Shown: positions 1-10,837, counted from the stretch's first letter. The stretch is DNA of 64,000 bases from an uncultured Ruminococcus sp. (GCA_904393835.1 CAJFNC010000002.1:62001-126000), one strand, 5' to 3'. Numbers and translations are program-made. Notes: generated by a model not told the origin, from the letters alone.

Positions 1-110
1 GTTTATTTAAGATTTAAATCAAGCGTATCGGTAACCTCACCGATAGTGTACATACCTTGGTCTCTTATGAAAGGGCGTTGTATTGCTCGTCAACATTAAA
101 CACTGTAAAA

Positions 111-602
111 TCAGGGCTTATGTGTTCGCTCATCGGTAACAATATGTTCAATTCCATGATGTTCTTTACTTAAATAGTCTTTTAAAAAACTCGGAAAGGT
201 TTTGTATTTATCCAAATCTTTAATCGGTATCCAGTGCATTTCTTCTTTTACTCCGTATGTATAGCTGTTGCTGCGGAGTTCTTTTGTGTTGCGGGGCTTC
301 ATCAAAAAATAAAAGCTAATTTCATGGCAATTAAGTCCCTTTAATGTCCCGGTATTGTTATCAAAGAAATTCTCGTGAATAACCGCCAAACGGTCAATTT
401 CATAATGAACACCTGTTTCCTCATATACTTCTCTTATAACAGCGTCTTCGGCAGTTTCGCCCATATGCACGCCTCCGCCGATAGAATAATAATAGTTTTC
501 AAGTTGATTTCCGGCAAACAATACACAACCTTTTTCGATTATGATCGCTCCCGCACGGTAACGAAACCAACTGTTTTCTTTTGTAAAACTGCAATCATAC
601 AT
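111..602 (-). CDS. NUDIX hydrolase (MutT-like)
   Basis: 163 aa ORF with Nudix box GGGVHMGETAEDAVIREVYEETGV. Confidence 0.9.
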   Translation of the reverse strand: MYDCSFTKENSWFRYRAGAIIIEKGCVLFAGNQLENYYYSIGGGVHMGETAEDAVIREVYEETGVHYEIDRLAVIHENFFDNNTGTLKGLNCHEISFYFLMKPRNTKELRSNSYTYGVKEEMHWIPIKDLDKYKTFPSFLKDYLSKEHHGIEHIVTDERTHKP

Positions 603-643
603 GGCATATTTACTCCTTAAATTATCATATAATATAGGAATGA

Positions 644-1495
644 CTATTCCGTAAATATTCCGATGCTCGAAAACATTTTATGGAGTTTATACTCGTCAAA
701 CGGCAGATATTCTGCTATTGTAAACCCCACGACATCGCAATTATTTGTAATGCATCTAAGAACTTCACTCAGTTTTTTCACGGTCATTTTACCGCCGCCC
801 GAGCCGTCGCCTACAAGATCTTTGTTTGCAAAGTAGGTTGAATGGAAAAAATGCTCGTCCAACACATCAATATCAAAATGAACCAATATGTGGTCAAACC
901 TTTTTACAAATGCCTTTATCTCATCATTTGACACAAAATCCTCGGTCTGTACCTTGTAGTTTACACCCATATCATTTAAAAACTTTTCCTGATATTCGTG
1001 AAGTCCCTGCAAGCCTACGTACAAAATCTCATTCGGCTGAAATTTTGTATTTTTCATCATATTTGTAATCGGCTCTGCTCCGTGTCCCATTAATGAGCCG
1101 AGCACCATAGCGTGGGCATTCGGATAACCGTCATCGGTCGTGGAAACATCGGGGTGAGCGTCAATCCAAATTATACCGACATTGTCATAAATCCCGTGCA
1201 GATAGTCGAACGGCGCAAGAGAAACCATACAGTTGCCGCCGATTGTAATAATTCGGTCGGGCTTTTCATTTTCAATCTTTTTTACAGCGTCTGCAATTCC
1301 CGAGATGACTTCATCCTTTGCGTAAATTCCGTCGATCACGGTTTTTGCCTTACCGTCGGGCGGAAGTACATCTACCTTTACAAGCGGTTGATTATTGTTT
1401 TCGGGCAGAATATGAGCCATCAGGTTTGCACCGAAATAATATGTGTCAAGCCCGCCGCTGACATAGTCAGGATAAAGCAATCTAATTGTTTTCAT
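644..1495 (-). CDS. arginase/agmatinase/formimidoylglutamase (ureohydrolase) family protein
   Basis: ureohydrolase motifs GGNCMVSLAPF, WIDAHPDVST, HFDIDVLDE. Confidence 0.88.
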   Translation of the reverse strand: MKTIRLLYPDYVSGGLDTYYFGANLMAHILPENNNQPLVKVDVLPPDGKAKTVIDGIYAKDEVISGIADAVKKIENEKPDRIITIGGNCMVSLAPFDYLHGIYDNVGIIWIDAHPDVSTTDDGYPNAHAMVLGSLMGHGAEPITNMMKNTKFQPNEILYVGLQGLHEYQEKFLNDMGVNYKVQTEDFVSNDEIKAFVKRFDHILVHFDIDVLDEHFFHSTYFANKDLVGDGSGGGKMTVKKLSEVLRCITNNCDVVGFTIAEYLPFDEYKLHKMFSSIGIFTE

Positions 1496-1643
1496 ATTGT
1501 TTTTTCCTCCGTAATTTTAGCTGTTAATATCAGAAATCAAATATACACACTCCACAGGACGAGAGAAAGCAGGAAATCCGTCTTTGTCGCACTTTGGCAA
1601 AACATTTCGTTTGTGGAAACATATCCGCAAAGCTAAATGGAAT

Positions 1644-2156
1644 TTAACGAACCAGCTCTAATTCAAGGCATTTCCAATCTTCATTAAAGATATGGTAATA
1701 TTCTGCTTCATCAGTTAAAACATCATCAAATCCGACAGCTTTATAGCAATTGTAAGCGGGTTTATTATTCTCAAACACTCCGAGTGTGATTTTATCAGCT
1801 TTTAATATTTCAAAAGCATATTTTATCGCCAGTTTGAGCATTTGCTTTCCGTAACCCATTCCGCGTTTTTTGTTATCTACTATGATAAATCCAAAACGAA
1901 GAATAGATTTTTCTTCATCAATAAAACGCATTATCAAATGTCCGACTACGCCGTTTTCATCAAATGCTGTCATTGGATAAAAACTGTCATTGCCAGAAAA
2001 GTTATTGTAATGCAAATTCATATCCTCTGCTTTAATTGGGTATTTATCATACCTGTCCGCACTCCATTTTCTAAATGATACTTCATCTCCAATCCAAGAA
2101 GCAATTGTTGAAGCATCACATGCCTTATACGGTCTTAATCTAATCATTTCATTCAC
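1644..2156 (-). CDS. GNAT family N-acetyltransferase
   Basis: acetyl-CoA binding region NKKRGMGYGKQMLKLAIKYAFEILKADKITLGVFENNKPAYNCYKAVGF. Confidence 0.92.
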   Translation of the reverse strand: MNEMIRLRPYKACDASTIASWIGDEVSFRKWSADRYDKYPIKAEDMNLHYNNFSGNDSFYPMTAFDENGVVGHLIMRFIDEEKSILRFGFIIVDNKKRGMGYGKQMLKLAIKYAFEILKADKITLGVFENNKPAYNCYKAVGFDDVLTDEAEYYHIFNEDWKCLELELVR

Positions 2157-2279
2157 CTTTAAATCCTGTTTTTTTTTATGAATGCAAAAACGAATTAAAA
2201 ATATTATTTGTGCATTCGAAAATGATTCGCTTTGCCTTTTAGCAGGCAGCCGAGCGTACCGTTTTCTGAATTATTTAAC

Positions 2280-3452
2280 TCACTGCCTTGATATTAAACA
2301 CACGCACTCAATATGCGCAGTGTGGGGGAACATATCGACTGGTTGGATTTTCTGCACCTTGTAGTCGCTGTTTGCGGTGAGGTAGTCGAGGTCGCGGGCG
2401 AGCGTTTCCGGGTTGCACGAGATGTACACAACAGTTTTGGGCGACATTTTTATCAGTGAATTTAAAAATGTTTCGTCACTGCCTGCCCTCGGCGGATCCA
2501 TAAACACAACGTCGGGCTTTTCCTTTTCATCGGCTGCCGATTCCATAAATTTGCCCGCGTCGCCCTTGTAAAAGCGTATATTCTTTAAATTATTCGCCTT
2601 TGCGTTTGAAATAGCGTCTTTTACTGCATCAGGGTTAAGCTCAACACCGATTACCCTGCCTGCGCCTCTTTTGGCTGCCACAATTCCGATTGTGCCCGTT
2701 CCGCAGTATGCGTCGAGCACCGTTTCATTTCCTTTAAGCTCCGCAAAATCCATCGCAGTATTGTACAAAAACTCGGTTTGGACGGGGTTAATCTGATAAA
2801 AGCTTTTTGGGGAAATTCTGAATCTGCAACCGCATAAAATATCCTCTATATATCCTTTGCCGAAAAGCACTTTTTGGTTATTGCCCAAAACAAGGTTTGT
2901 TCTGTACGGGTTTACGTTTTGCACAACCGTTGTTATTTCGGGAAACTGTTTGCAGATTGCCTTAACAAAGTTGTTTCTGGATGGGAAAACAGGCGTACCT
3001 GTCACCAGCACAAGCATTGTTTGATTGGTGGCAAAGCCTCGTTTTACAAGCACGTGACGCAAAAAGCCGCGTCCCGTATCCTCGTTGTAGGCGCTCAGCT
3101 TGAAAGAGGGGAGAAGCTTGCGCACGGCGACAATTATTTTATCCGCCGTCACGTCCTCAATCTGACAGCTGTCTATGCTCACAATATGGTGTGACCCCGA
3201 CTGATACACGCCCGACACAATTTTTCCGTTGCGCAGGGTGCGAAAAGCCGCCTGAACCTTGTTGCGGTAGTGATACGGATTGTCCATACCCTTTATCGGC
3301 AGCGGCTTGCGGAACTTTTTGAGAAGTCGGTCGACTTTGTTCTGTTTGTATTTGAGCTGTTCTTCATATGTCATATTTTGAAGCTGACAGCCGCCGCATT
3401 TTTTATATTCGGGACAACTGCCGTTATTTATATTTTCTTTACTTTTACTCAT
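2280..3452 (-). CDS. 23S rRNA (uracil-5-)-methyltransferase, RlmD/RumA (TrmA) family
   Basis: N-terminal Cys cluster CPEYKKCGGCQLQ, SAM motif VLDAYCGTGTIG, DPPRAG, YISCNPETLARDL. Confidence 0.92.
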   Translation of the reverse strand: MSKSKENINNGSCPEYKKCGGCQLQNMTYEEQLKYKQNKVDRLLKKFRKPLPIKGMDNPYHYRNKVQAAFRTLRNGKIVSGVYQSGSHHIVSIDSCQIEDVTADKIIVAVRKLLPSFKLSAYNEDTGRGFLRHVLVKRGFATNQTMLVLVTGTPVFPSRNNFVKAICKQFPEITTVVQNVNPYRTNLVLGNNQKVLFGKGYIEDILCGCRFRISPKSFYQINPVQTEFLYNTAMDFAELKGNETVLDAYCGTGTIGIVAAKRGAGRVIGVELNPDAVKDAISNAKANNLKNIRFYKGDAGKFMESAADEKEKPDVVFMDPPRAGSDETFLNSLIKMSPKTVVYISCNPETLARDLDYLTANSDYKVQKIQPVDMFPHTAHIECVCLISRQ

Positions 3453-3474
3453 AAGACACCTGCAATAAATATTT

Positions 3475-3596
3475 TCAAAGCTTTGCTTTTATCAAAGCCG
3501 GCAGCGCAATGCGCTGCAAATTCAGTGGGGGATTGTATCCCGCCGCAGAAATTTGATAATGCGCCGTCTATATAGGCAGCGTGCATTATCCTGTTT
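3475..3596 (+). repeat. dispersed hairpin-rich repeat, copy A
   Basis: TCAAAGCTTTGCTTTTATCAAAGCCGGCAGCGCAATGCGCTGCAAATTCAGTGGGGGATTGTATCCCGCCGC..GATAATG..ATTATCCTGTTT; matches 10714-10837 in inverted orientation. Confidence 0.9.
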
Positions 3597-3743
3597 ATTA
3601 TAGCTCTATTTTATCATTGATTTTGACATATATCAATAATTTTACAATTAAATTTATCAGAGTTATTGACAATTTGTCTTGTATTTTGTAAAATAAACAC
3701 ATAAACAATAGAATTAATAAGTATTGTTTAGATAAAATATGAA

Positions 3744-4298
3744 ATGAGGGTTAATATGAATTGTCCAAATTGTAATTACGAAAATCCGGACGGCAGTATG
3801 TTTTGCCGCCATTGCGGCTCTCCGTTGAGCGCGCAGAATAACGATACTACTGTTTTGAACGATAATCAGAACACTGCGCAAAATCCTTACGGTCAGGTTG
3901 CAAATGACCCGTTATACTCTCAGCCGTATGACAACAGCAGTCAGTATAACGAACAGTATAACGCTAATTATAATAATCAGCCTTACGGTGCTCCTCAGCA
4001 GTATCAGGCGCCTCAGCAGCCGGTGGAAGATGAGCATGTTTCCATAGCTCACTGGATAGGTCTTTTCTGTTTAAATCTTATCCCATGTGTAGGCGGACTT
4101 GTGTATATTATTATGATGTTCGTATATGCTTTCGGTTCTACACCTAAAAAGTCGCTTAAAAATTTTGCTCGCGCACAGCTTATTCTTTTAGCTATTGTGG
4201 TGGCACTTTGTATTGTACTTTTTATTATACTCGCAGTTGCAGGTTTTTCTATTGCAGATAGCTTAAACCATACTTACAGATACAGCTATTATTATTAA
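3744..4298 (+). CDS. zinc-ribbon membrane protein with Q/N/Y-rich linker
   Basis: N-terminal CPNCNYENPDGSMFCRHCGSPL zinc ribbon, low-complexity linker, two hydrophobic helices. Confidence 0.8.
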   Translation: MRVNMNCPNCNYENPDGSMFCRHCGSPLSAQNNDTTVLNDNQNTAQNPYGQVANDPLYSQPYDNSSQYNEQYNANYNNQPYGAPQQYQAPQQPVEDEHVSIAHWIGLFCLNLIPCVGGLVYIIMMFVYAFGSTPKKSLKNFARAQLILLAIVVALCIVLFIILAVAGFSIADSLNHTYRYSYYY

Positions 4299-4317
4299 AA
4301 TCAAATTTTTAAATGCA

Positions 4318-4345
4318 AAAGCGGCGATTCGCCGCTTTTATTTTT
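4318..4345 (+). terminator. intrinsic terminator
   Basis: AAAGCGGCG-ATT-CGCCGCTTT followed by a T-rich tract. Confidence 0.75.
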
Positions 4346-4449
4346 GCAATAGAAAATTATTTGCAAAAACGGAGGTTGCATACTTGCAACCTCCGTTTTT
4401 TATAAAATCAAAAAGGAATAAAAGAAAATAAAAACAATTGATAAATTAA

Positions 4450-5934
4450 TTACAGGTTTGAGTAACCCATAAGGCTTTCGTCAACTTCTTTTGCTACATC
4501 TCTGCCTTCGCGGATAGCCCATACAACAAGAGACTGACCTCTGTGCATATCGCCTGTAACAAAAATTCTGTCGGCGTTTGTTTTGAATGAGCCTTTTTCG
4601 GTTTCTACGTTGGTTCTTGCGTCAACCTTAACGCCGAAATCCTTTGTAACATAGCTTTCGCTGCCGAGGAAGCCTGCCGCAATAAGTACGAGATCAACGT
4701 CAACCTTGTACTCTGAGCCTTCAATTTCTTTCATAATCATTCTGCCTGTTTTAGCGTCCTTTTCCGGAGTGAGCTTAACAAGAACAGCGCCGTTAAGGTT
4801 GCCGTTTTTGTCCTTGAGGAACTCTTTAACAGTAGTCTGATATACTCTGGGGTCATGACCGAATACCTCAATAGCTTCTTCCTGACCGTAGTCTGTTTTG
4901 CAGACTCTCGGCCACTGCGGCCATGGGTTGTTCTCCGCTCTTTCATCGGGAAGCTTGGGCATCATTTCAAGCTGGAGCACAGACTTGGCGCCGTGGCGGA
5001 TACTTGTGCCGACGCAGTCATTGCCGGTGTCGCCGCCGCCGATAACCATAACGTTTTTGCCCTTTGCAGAAATGTATGTGCCGTCCTTGAGGTTAGAATC
5101 AAGCAGTGCCTTTGTAGTTGAAGTTAGAAAATCTACCGCGAAGTAGATGCCCTTTGCGTCTCTGCCGGGAGCCTTAATATCTCTCGGATTTGACGCGCCG
5201 CAGGCGAGGATAATTCTGTCATATTCTTTGAGAAGGTCTTTGCACTTAACGTCTTTGCCTACATTAACGTTTGTTCTGAACTCAACGCCTTCTTCTGCCA
5301 TAATACCAACCTTGCGGTAGATGACATCTTTTTCAAGCTTCATATTGGGGATACCGTACATGAGAAGTCCGCCTACACGGTCGCTTCTTTCAAATACAGT
5401 CACACTGTGACCTCTCTGGTTGAGCTGGTCGGCAGCGGCAAGGCCCGAAGGACCCGAGCCGATTATTGCGATTTTTTTGCCTGTTCTGACTGTCGGAATC
5501 GTAGTACCTGCATAACCCTCGTCATAGGCATTCTCAATAATGCCGTATTCGTTTGCCTTTACCGTAACGGCATCGCCGTTTGCACCACAGGTGCAGGCTT
5601 TTTCGCACAATGCGGGGCAAACTCTTGAAGTAAATTCCGGGAAGTTGTTTGTCATTTTAAGTCTGTTGTATGCCTGCTCCCAAGCGCCGTGGTAAATAAG
5701 GTCATTCCATTCGGGAATGAGGTTGTTGAGCGGGCAGCCCGAGTAAGCGCCGCCCACAAGCATACCCGACTGGCAGAAAGGAACACCGCAGTCCATACAT
5801 CTTGCGCCCTGAACGGACTGCTGTTCTTTGGTGAGAACTTCGTGGAATTCCTTGTAATTTTTAATACGATCTTTTACGGAGAAGGCGGGAGCGTCCTCTC
5901 GTTTATAGTCCATAAATCCTGTTGGCTTTCCCAT
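4450..5934 (-). CDS. gltD: glutamate synthase (NADPH) small subunit
   Basis: GltD-type N-terminal Cys-rich region, GSGPSGLAAADQLNQRGHSVTVFE and VIGGGDTGNDCVGTSIRHGAKSV dinucleotide-binding motifs; directly downstream of gltB. Confidence 0.95.
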   Translation of the reverse strand: MGKPTGFMDYKREDAPAFSVKDRIKNYKEFHEVLTKEQQSVQGARCMDCGVPFCQSGMLVGGAYSGCPLNNLIPEWNDLIYHGAWEQAYNRLKMTNNFPEFTSRVCPALCEKACTCGANGDAVTVKANEYGIIENAYDEGYAGTTIPTVRTGKKIAIIGSGPSGLAAADQLNQRGHSVTVFERSDRVGGLLMYGIPNMKLEKDVIYRKVGIMAEEGVEFRTNVNVGKDVKCKDLLKEYDRIILACGASNPRDIKAPGRDAKGIYFAVDFLTSTTKALLDSNLKDGTYISAKGKNVMVIGGGDTGNDCVGTSIRHGAKSVLQLEMMPKLPDERAENNPWPQWPRVCKTDYGQEEAIEVFGHDPRVYQTTVKEFLKDKNGNLNGAVLVKLTPEKDAKTGRMIMKEIEGSEYKVDVDLVLIAAGFLGSESYVTKDFGVKVDARTNVETEKGSFKTNADRIFVTGDMHRGQSLVVWAIREGRDVAKEVDESLMGYSNL

Positions 5935-5948
5935 TGCGTTTCTCCTCC

Positions 5949-8900
5949 TTATTTGTTGTGAATAATCTGATAGAATGCTTCAATTCTGGCCTGGTCGCTG
6001 CTCATGCCTTTTTCTTCCATAGAAGCAATTGCTGACATCATTCTCTTGTAATCGTGAGGAATGATTTTCTTGAATTTGGGCAAATACTCGTCAAAGTTGT
6101 CAAGTATTTCTTTACCCTTTGCAGAGCCGGTAGCATTGACGTGTTCTTCAATAAGCTGTTTAAGCTCAATAATGTCGTATTTCTCGGTTACTTCAGAGAA
6201 GAGCACCATTTCCTTGTTGAGCTTTGTGTACAAATCTCTGTTTTCGTCAAGAACATAAGCTACGCCGCCCGACATACCTGCGGCGAAGTTTTTGCCTGTT
6301 TTACCGATTACAACAACACGACCGCCTGTCATATATTCGCAACCGTGGTCGCCGACACCTTCAACAACAGCAGTTGCACCTGAGTTTCTTACGCAGAAAC
6401 GTTCGCCGGCAACACCGTTGATGAACGCCTTACCGCTTGTGGCACCGTAAAGAGCAACGTTACCGATGATAATGTTTTCATCTGCCTTAAATGTTGAGCA
6501 CTTGGGAGGATATACAATAAGTTTACCGCCGGAAAGACCTTTGCCGAAGTAGTCGTTGCTGTCGCCGACAAGCTCAAGTGTAAGGCCGTTGGGAATAAAC
6601 GCGCCGAAACTCTGTCCACCCGAGCCGTTGCAGATAATCTTGAATGTATCGTCTTCAAGTGTATTGTAGTACTTTTTGGTGATTTCCGAACCGAAAATTG
6701 TACCGAAAGTACGGTCTGTATTTTTAATGTTAACTTCTATTGTTTTCTTTGTGCCGTTTTCAAGCGCGGACTTAAATTCTTTAAGGAGTACTTTTTCATC
6801 CATGGTTTTATCAAGCTTGAAGTCGTACTTGTTCTTGTTGTTGTACTCAACCTTTTCGGAAGCAAAATCTGCGTTGAGGATATTTGAAAGGTCAACCTCG
6901 GCAGCTGTACCTGTAAGACCCTTTTTGCGCTTAATCAGGTCAATTCTGCCGACAAGCTCGTCAACAGTCTTAACGCCGAGCTTTGACATATACTCTCTGA
7001 GTTCCTGAGCGACAAAACGCATAAAGTTTACAACGTATTCGGGTTTACCCATAAATTTCTTTCTGAGTTCCGGGTTTTGAGTAGCTACGCCGAACGGGCA
7101 GGTGTCAAGGTTGCAGACTCTCATCATTGCGCAGCCCAAAGTTACAAGCGGAGCGGTGGCAAATCCAAATTCTTCGGCGCCCAGTATAGCGGCAATCGCT
7201 ACGTCGCGGCCTGTCATAAGCTTACCGTCGGTTTCAATGATAACCTTGTTTCTGAGGTCATTCTGAATAAGAGTCTGATGAGCCTCGGCAAGACCGAGTT
7301 CCCACGGAAGACCCGCGTTGTAGATTGAGTTTCTCGGAGCGGCGCCTGTACCGCCGTCATAGCCCGAAATCAAGATAACGCCTGCGCCCGCTTTTGCAAC
7401 GCCGGCTGCTACTGTGCCTACACCGCACTCAGAAACGAGCTTTACGGAAATTCTCGCGTCGGTATTTGCGTTTTTAAGGTCGTAAATAAGCTGAGCAAGA
7501 TCCTCGATTGAGTAAATATCGTGATGCGGAGGCGGTGAAATAAGCGATACACCCGGTGTCGAGTGACGAGTTTTAGCAACCCAGGGATAAACCTTTTTGC
7601 CCGGCAAGTGACCGCCTTCGCCCGGTTTTGCCCCCTGCGCCATCTTAATCTGAATTTCATCGGCAGATGTGAGGTATCTTGAAGTTACGCCGAAACGACC
7701 CGAAGCAACCTGCTTTATAGCGGAGCATTTGTTTACAGGCTGTCCCTTTGTCAAAAGTCTTTCAAGGCTTTCGCCGCCCTCACCGGAGTTTGACTTGCCG
7801 TGAAGCTGGTTCATTGCAATTGCAAGTGCCTCGTGAGCCTCCTGGGAAATTGAACCGTAAGACATAGCGCCTGTCTTAAAGCGTCTTACAATTGAGTCAA
7901 CGCTTTCTACCTCGTCAATCGGAATAGGTTTTTCAGCGTAGTTAAACTCAAACAAACCTCTGATGTTAACGGGATCCATTTCCTCGTTAATCATTTCGGA
8001 ATATTTTTTATACAGATTATAGTCGCCTGTTCTTGTTGCATACTGAAGTGTGTGTATAGTCTGCGGATTGTAGAGGTGCTCCTCTTTGCCGCTTCTGAAT
8101 TTGTGTGAACCTCTTGACTCAAGTTCGGAAGTTTCGTTAAGTCCGAGCGGGTCAAAAGCGGAGGTGTGCAGACGGTCAACGTTGTTTTCAATGTCCTTGA
8201 GTGTAATGCCGCCGATTCTGCTTACAGTATCCGTAAAGTATTCGTTGATAACGTCTTCGCTGATACCGATTGCCTCAAAAATCTGAGAACCCTGGTATGA
8301 TTGAATTGTTGAAATACCCATTTTTGACGCGATCTTAACAATACCGTGGAGAACAGCGCTGTTATAGTCGTCAACAGCAGCATAGTAGTCCTTATCAAGA
8401 AGATCGTCGCTGATGAGTTCGTGAATTGTTTCCTGAGCAAGGTACGGGTTGATTGCGCTTGCGCCGTAGCCGAGAAGCGTAGCGAAGTGGTGCACTTCTC
8501 TGGGTTCGCCGCTTTCGAGAATCATTGCGAGCGACGTTCTCTTCTTTGTTACAACAAGGTGCTGGTGCAATGCAGAAACAGCGAGAAGAGAGGGGATTGC
8601 AAGGTGATTTTCGTCAACGCCTCTGTCTGAGAGAATGAGAATGTTCGCGCCGTCGTTGTATGCCTTGTCGGCCTCGATAAATAATCTCTTAATTGCCTTT
8701 TTAAGGCTTGTGTTTTTATAGTAAAGAATCGGAATAACCGCAACCTTAAAGCCCTTAATCTTCATATTCTTGATTTTGAGAATATCGGTTGAAGTGAGAA
8801 TCGGGTTATGGATTTTCATAACCTTGCAGTTGTCGGGTTTTTCTTCAAGAATGTTGCCGTCTTCACCGATATAAATCGTAGTTGAAGTTACAATTTCTTC

Positions 8901-10496
8901 ACGAATCGCGTCAATAGGCGGATTTGTAACCTGAGCAAAGAGCTGTTTAAAGTAGTTGAAAAGCGGCTGCGGCTCTTTTGAAAGCACTGCAAGCGGGCTG
9001 TCGGTACCCATTGCCGCGATTGATTCGCTGCCGTTTTTAGCCATCGGCAAAATGGAGGTCATAACATCTTCGTATGTGTAGCCGAAAGCTTTCTGGAGCT
9101 TCTTTCTGTCATCTTTTGAGTGTTCCTCGACTTTTGCGTTAGGAATCTTAAGATCTTTAAGGTTAATAAGGTTGCTGTCGAGCCACTCGCCGTACGGTTG
9201 CTTTGAAGCGTAATATTCCTTGAGTTCGTCGTCGTCGATAAGTCTGCCCTTAACAGTATCAACGAGCAGCATTTTACCCGGGCGGAGTCTCTCTTTTGTA
9301 ACGATTTTTTGGGGATCAATCGGAAGAGCGCCAACCTCGGATGAAAGAATAAGGTTGCCGTTGTCGGTGATGTAATATCTTGAAGGACGAAGACCGTTTC
9401 TGTCAAGGACAGCGCCCATAATGTCACCGTCGGAGAAAAGGATTGACGCAGGACCGTCCCACGGCTCCATCATTGTGGCGTAGTACTGATAGAAGTCCTT
9501 CTTTTTCTGTGACATTGTGTTGTTGTTATCCCAAGGTTCCGGAATTGTAATCATAACGGCAAGAGGAAGCTCCATACCGCTCATTACCAAAAATTCCAGC
9601 GTGTTGTCGAGCATTGCAGAGTCTGAGCCTCCTGTATGTACAACCGGGATAACCTTATCAAGATCGCCCTTGAGGTGCTCTGAGCGCATTGTTTCTTCAC
9701 GGGCAAGCATCTTGTCGGCGTTGCCTCTGATTGTGTTGATTTCACCGTTGTGAACAATCATTCTGTTAGGATGAGCTCTCTGCCAGCTCGGATTTGTGTT
9801 AGTTGAAAATCTTGAGTGAACCATTGCGATTGCAGACTCGTAGTCCTTGTCCTGAAGATCAAGGAAAAATCTTCTTAAATCGCCTACAAGGAACATACCT
9901 TTATATACAATAGTTCTGCTTGAGAGCGATACTACATAGGTATCCTCGTTACTCTGCTCAAAAATTCGTCTTGCTACATAAAGCTTGCGGTCAAAGTCAA
10001 GACCTTTCTTGATGCCTTCGGGTCTTTTAATAAAGCACTGCATAATTGAAGGCATACAGTCAAAGGCACGTTTGCCGATAGCGGTTGTGTCAGCCGGAAC
10101 GTTTCTCCAGCCCAGAACCTCAAGCCCTTCCTTTTCGGCAATAATTTCAAACATTTTTTTAGCCTGATTGCGGGCAAGCTCATTTTGCGGGAAGAAGAAC
10201 ATACCTACTGCGTAGTCTCTTTCGCCGCCGAGTGTAATGCCGATTTCTTTTGCTGCCTTTTTGAAGAATTTGTGAGAAATCTGAAGCAGAATACCTACGC
10301 CGTCGCCTGTTTTGCCTTCGGCGTCCTTACCTGCACGGTGTTCGAGCGTCTCTACTATTGTAAGAGCGTTAGCCACGGTATCGTGAGATTTTACGCCCTT
10401 AATATTGACAACAGCGCCGATACCGCAGTTATCATGCTCGAATTTTGGAGAATAAAGTCCGTGATGAACCTGTGTATTCTCATTTTGTCCCATCAA
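5949..10496 (-). CDS. gltB: glutamate synthase large subunit
   Basis: 1515 aa; N-terminal glutaminase domain beginning CGIGAVVN, FMN-binding/synthase domain (SGEGGESLERL, GYDGGTGAAPR, CNLDTCPFGVATQ), C-terminal GXGXG beta-helix. Confidence 0.97.
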   Translation of the reverse strand: MMGQNENTQVHHGLYSPKFEHDNCGIGAVVNIKGVKSHDTVANALTIVETLEHRAGKDAEGKTGDGVGILLQISHKFFKKAAKEIGITLGGERDYAVGMFFFPQNELARNQAKKMFEIIAEKEGLEVLGWRNVPADTTAIGKRAFDCMPSIMQCFIKRPEGIKKGLDFDRKLYVARRIFEQSNEDTYVVSLSSRTIVYKGMFLVGDLRRFFLDLQDKDYESAIAMVHSRFSTNTNPSWQRAHPNRMIVHNGEINTIRGNADKMLAREETMRSEHLKGDLDKVIPVVHTGGSDSAMLDNTLEFLVMSGMELPLAVMITIPEPWDNNNTMSQKKKDFYQYYATMMEPWDGPASILFSDGDIMGAVLDRNGLRPSRYYITDNGNLILSSEVGALPIDPQKIVTKERLRPGKMLLVDTVKGRLIDDDELKEYYASKQPYGEWLDSNLINLKDLKIPNAKVEEHSKDDRKKLQKAFGYTYEDVMTSILPMAKNGSESIAAMGTDSPLAVLSKEPQPLFNYFKQLFAQVTNPPIDAIREEIVTSTTIYIGEDGNILEEKPDNCKVMKIHNPILTSTDILKIKNMKIKGFKVAVIPILYYKNTSLKKAIKRLFIEADKAYNDGANILILSDRGVDENHLAIPSLLAVSALHQHLVVTKKRTSLAMILESGEPREVHHFATLLGYGASAINPYLAQETIHELISDDLLDKDYYAAVDDYNSAVLHGIVKIASKMGISTIQSYQGSQIFEAIGISEDVINEYFTDTVSRIGGITLKDIENNVDRLHTSAFDPLGLNETSELESRGSHKFRSGKEEHLYNPQTIHTLQYATRTGDYNLYKKYSEMINEEMDPVNIRGLFEFNYAEKPIPIDEVESVDSIVRRFKTGAMSYGSISQEAHEALAIAMNQLHGKSNSGEGGESLERLLTKGQPVNKCSAIKQVASGRFGVTSRYLTSADEIQIKMAQGAKPGEGGHLPGKKVYPWVAKTRHSTPGVSLISPPPHHDIYSIEDLAQLIYDLKNANTDARISVKLVSECGVGTVAAGVAKAGAGVILISGYDGGTGAAPRNSIYNAGLPWELGLAEAHQTLIQNDLRNKVIIETDGKLMTGRDVAIAAILGAEEFGFATAPLVTLGCAMMRVCNLDTCPFGVATQNPELRKKFMGKPEYVVNFMRFVAQELREYMSKLGVKTVDELVGRIDLIKRKKGLTGTAAEVDLSNILNADFASEKVEYNNKNKYDFKLDKTMDEKVLLKEFKSALENGTKKTIEVNIKNTDRTFGTIFGSEITKKYYNTLEDDTFKIICNGSGGQSFGAFIPNGLTLELVGDSNDYFGKGLSGGKLIVYPPKCSTFKADENIIIGNVALYGATSGKAFINGVAGERFCVRNSGATAVVEGVGDHGCEYMTGGRVVVIGKTGKNFAAGMSGGVAYVLDENRDLYTKLNKEMVLFSEVTEKYDIIELKQLIEEHVNATGSAKGKEILDNFDEYLPKFKKIIPHDYKRMMSAIASMEEKGMSSDQARIEAFYQIIHNK

Positions 10497-10713
10497 TAAT
10501 CAATCCTTTCCCTTAATGAGAGCCGCAACGGTTGCTGCCGTTAACCGTTAAATAATAATGTATATATAAAATACATATTGCATATAGTTATTAACATTAG
10601 CGTATTTTATAATACAAAACCCGACTCGGATTTAGGTTTATTTTTACGGCGTCGGTTTAAACGCCGCAGATGAATAAATTTGCGGTATATCTGCGATATA
10701 TACCAAATGTAAC

Positions 10714-10837
10714 AAACAGGATAATGTTCTCCGCCTTTACAGGCGGTGTCCATTATTAAAATTCAGCGGCGGGATACAATCCCTCACTGAATTTGCAGCG
10801 CAATGCGCTGCCGGCTTTGATAAAAGCAAAGCTTTGA
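10714..10837 (-). repeat. dispersed hairpin-rich repeat, copy B, inside the gltB 5' leader
   Basis: reverse-complement similarity to 3475-3596, including GCAGCGCAATGCGCTGC, GGATTGTATCCCGCCGC and CAAAGCTTTGCTTTTATCAAAGCCGG. Confidence 0.9.

Noticed and set aside
1112-1636. + strand ORF of 174 aa
   Set aside because: Mostly antisense to the ureohydrolase gene; no SD or domain.
10527-10549. Palindrome AACGGTT-N9-AACCGTT upstream of gltB as ANTAR or terminator element
   Set aside because: Loop is 9 nt (or CAGCAA in the alternative fold), lacks A1/G4, and no T-run follows; not a convincing attenuator.
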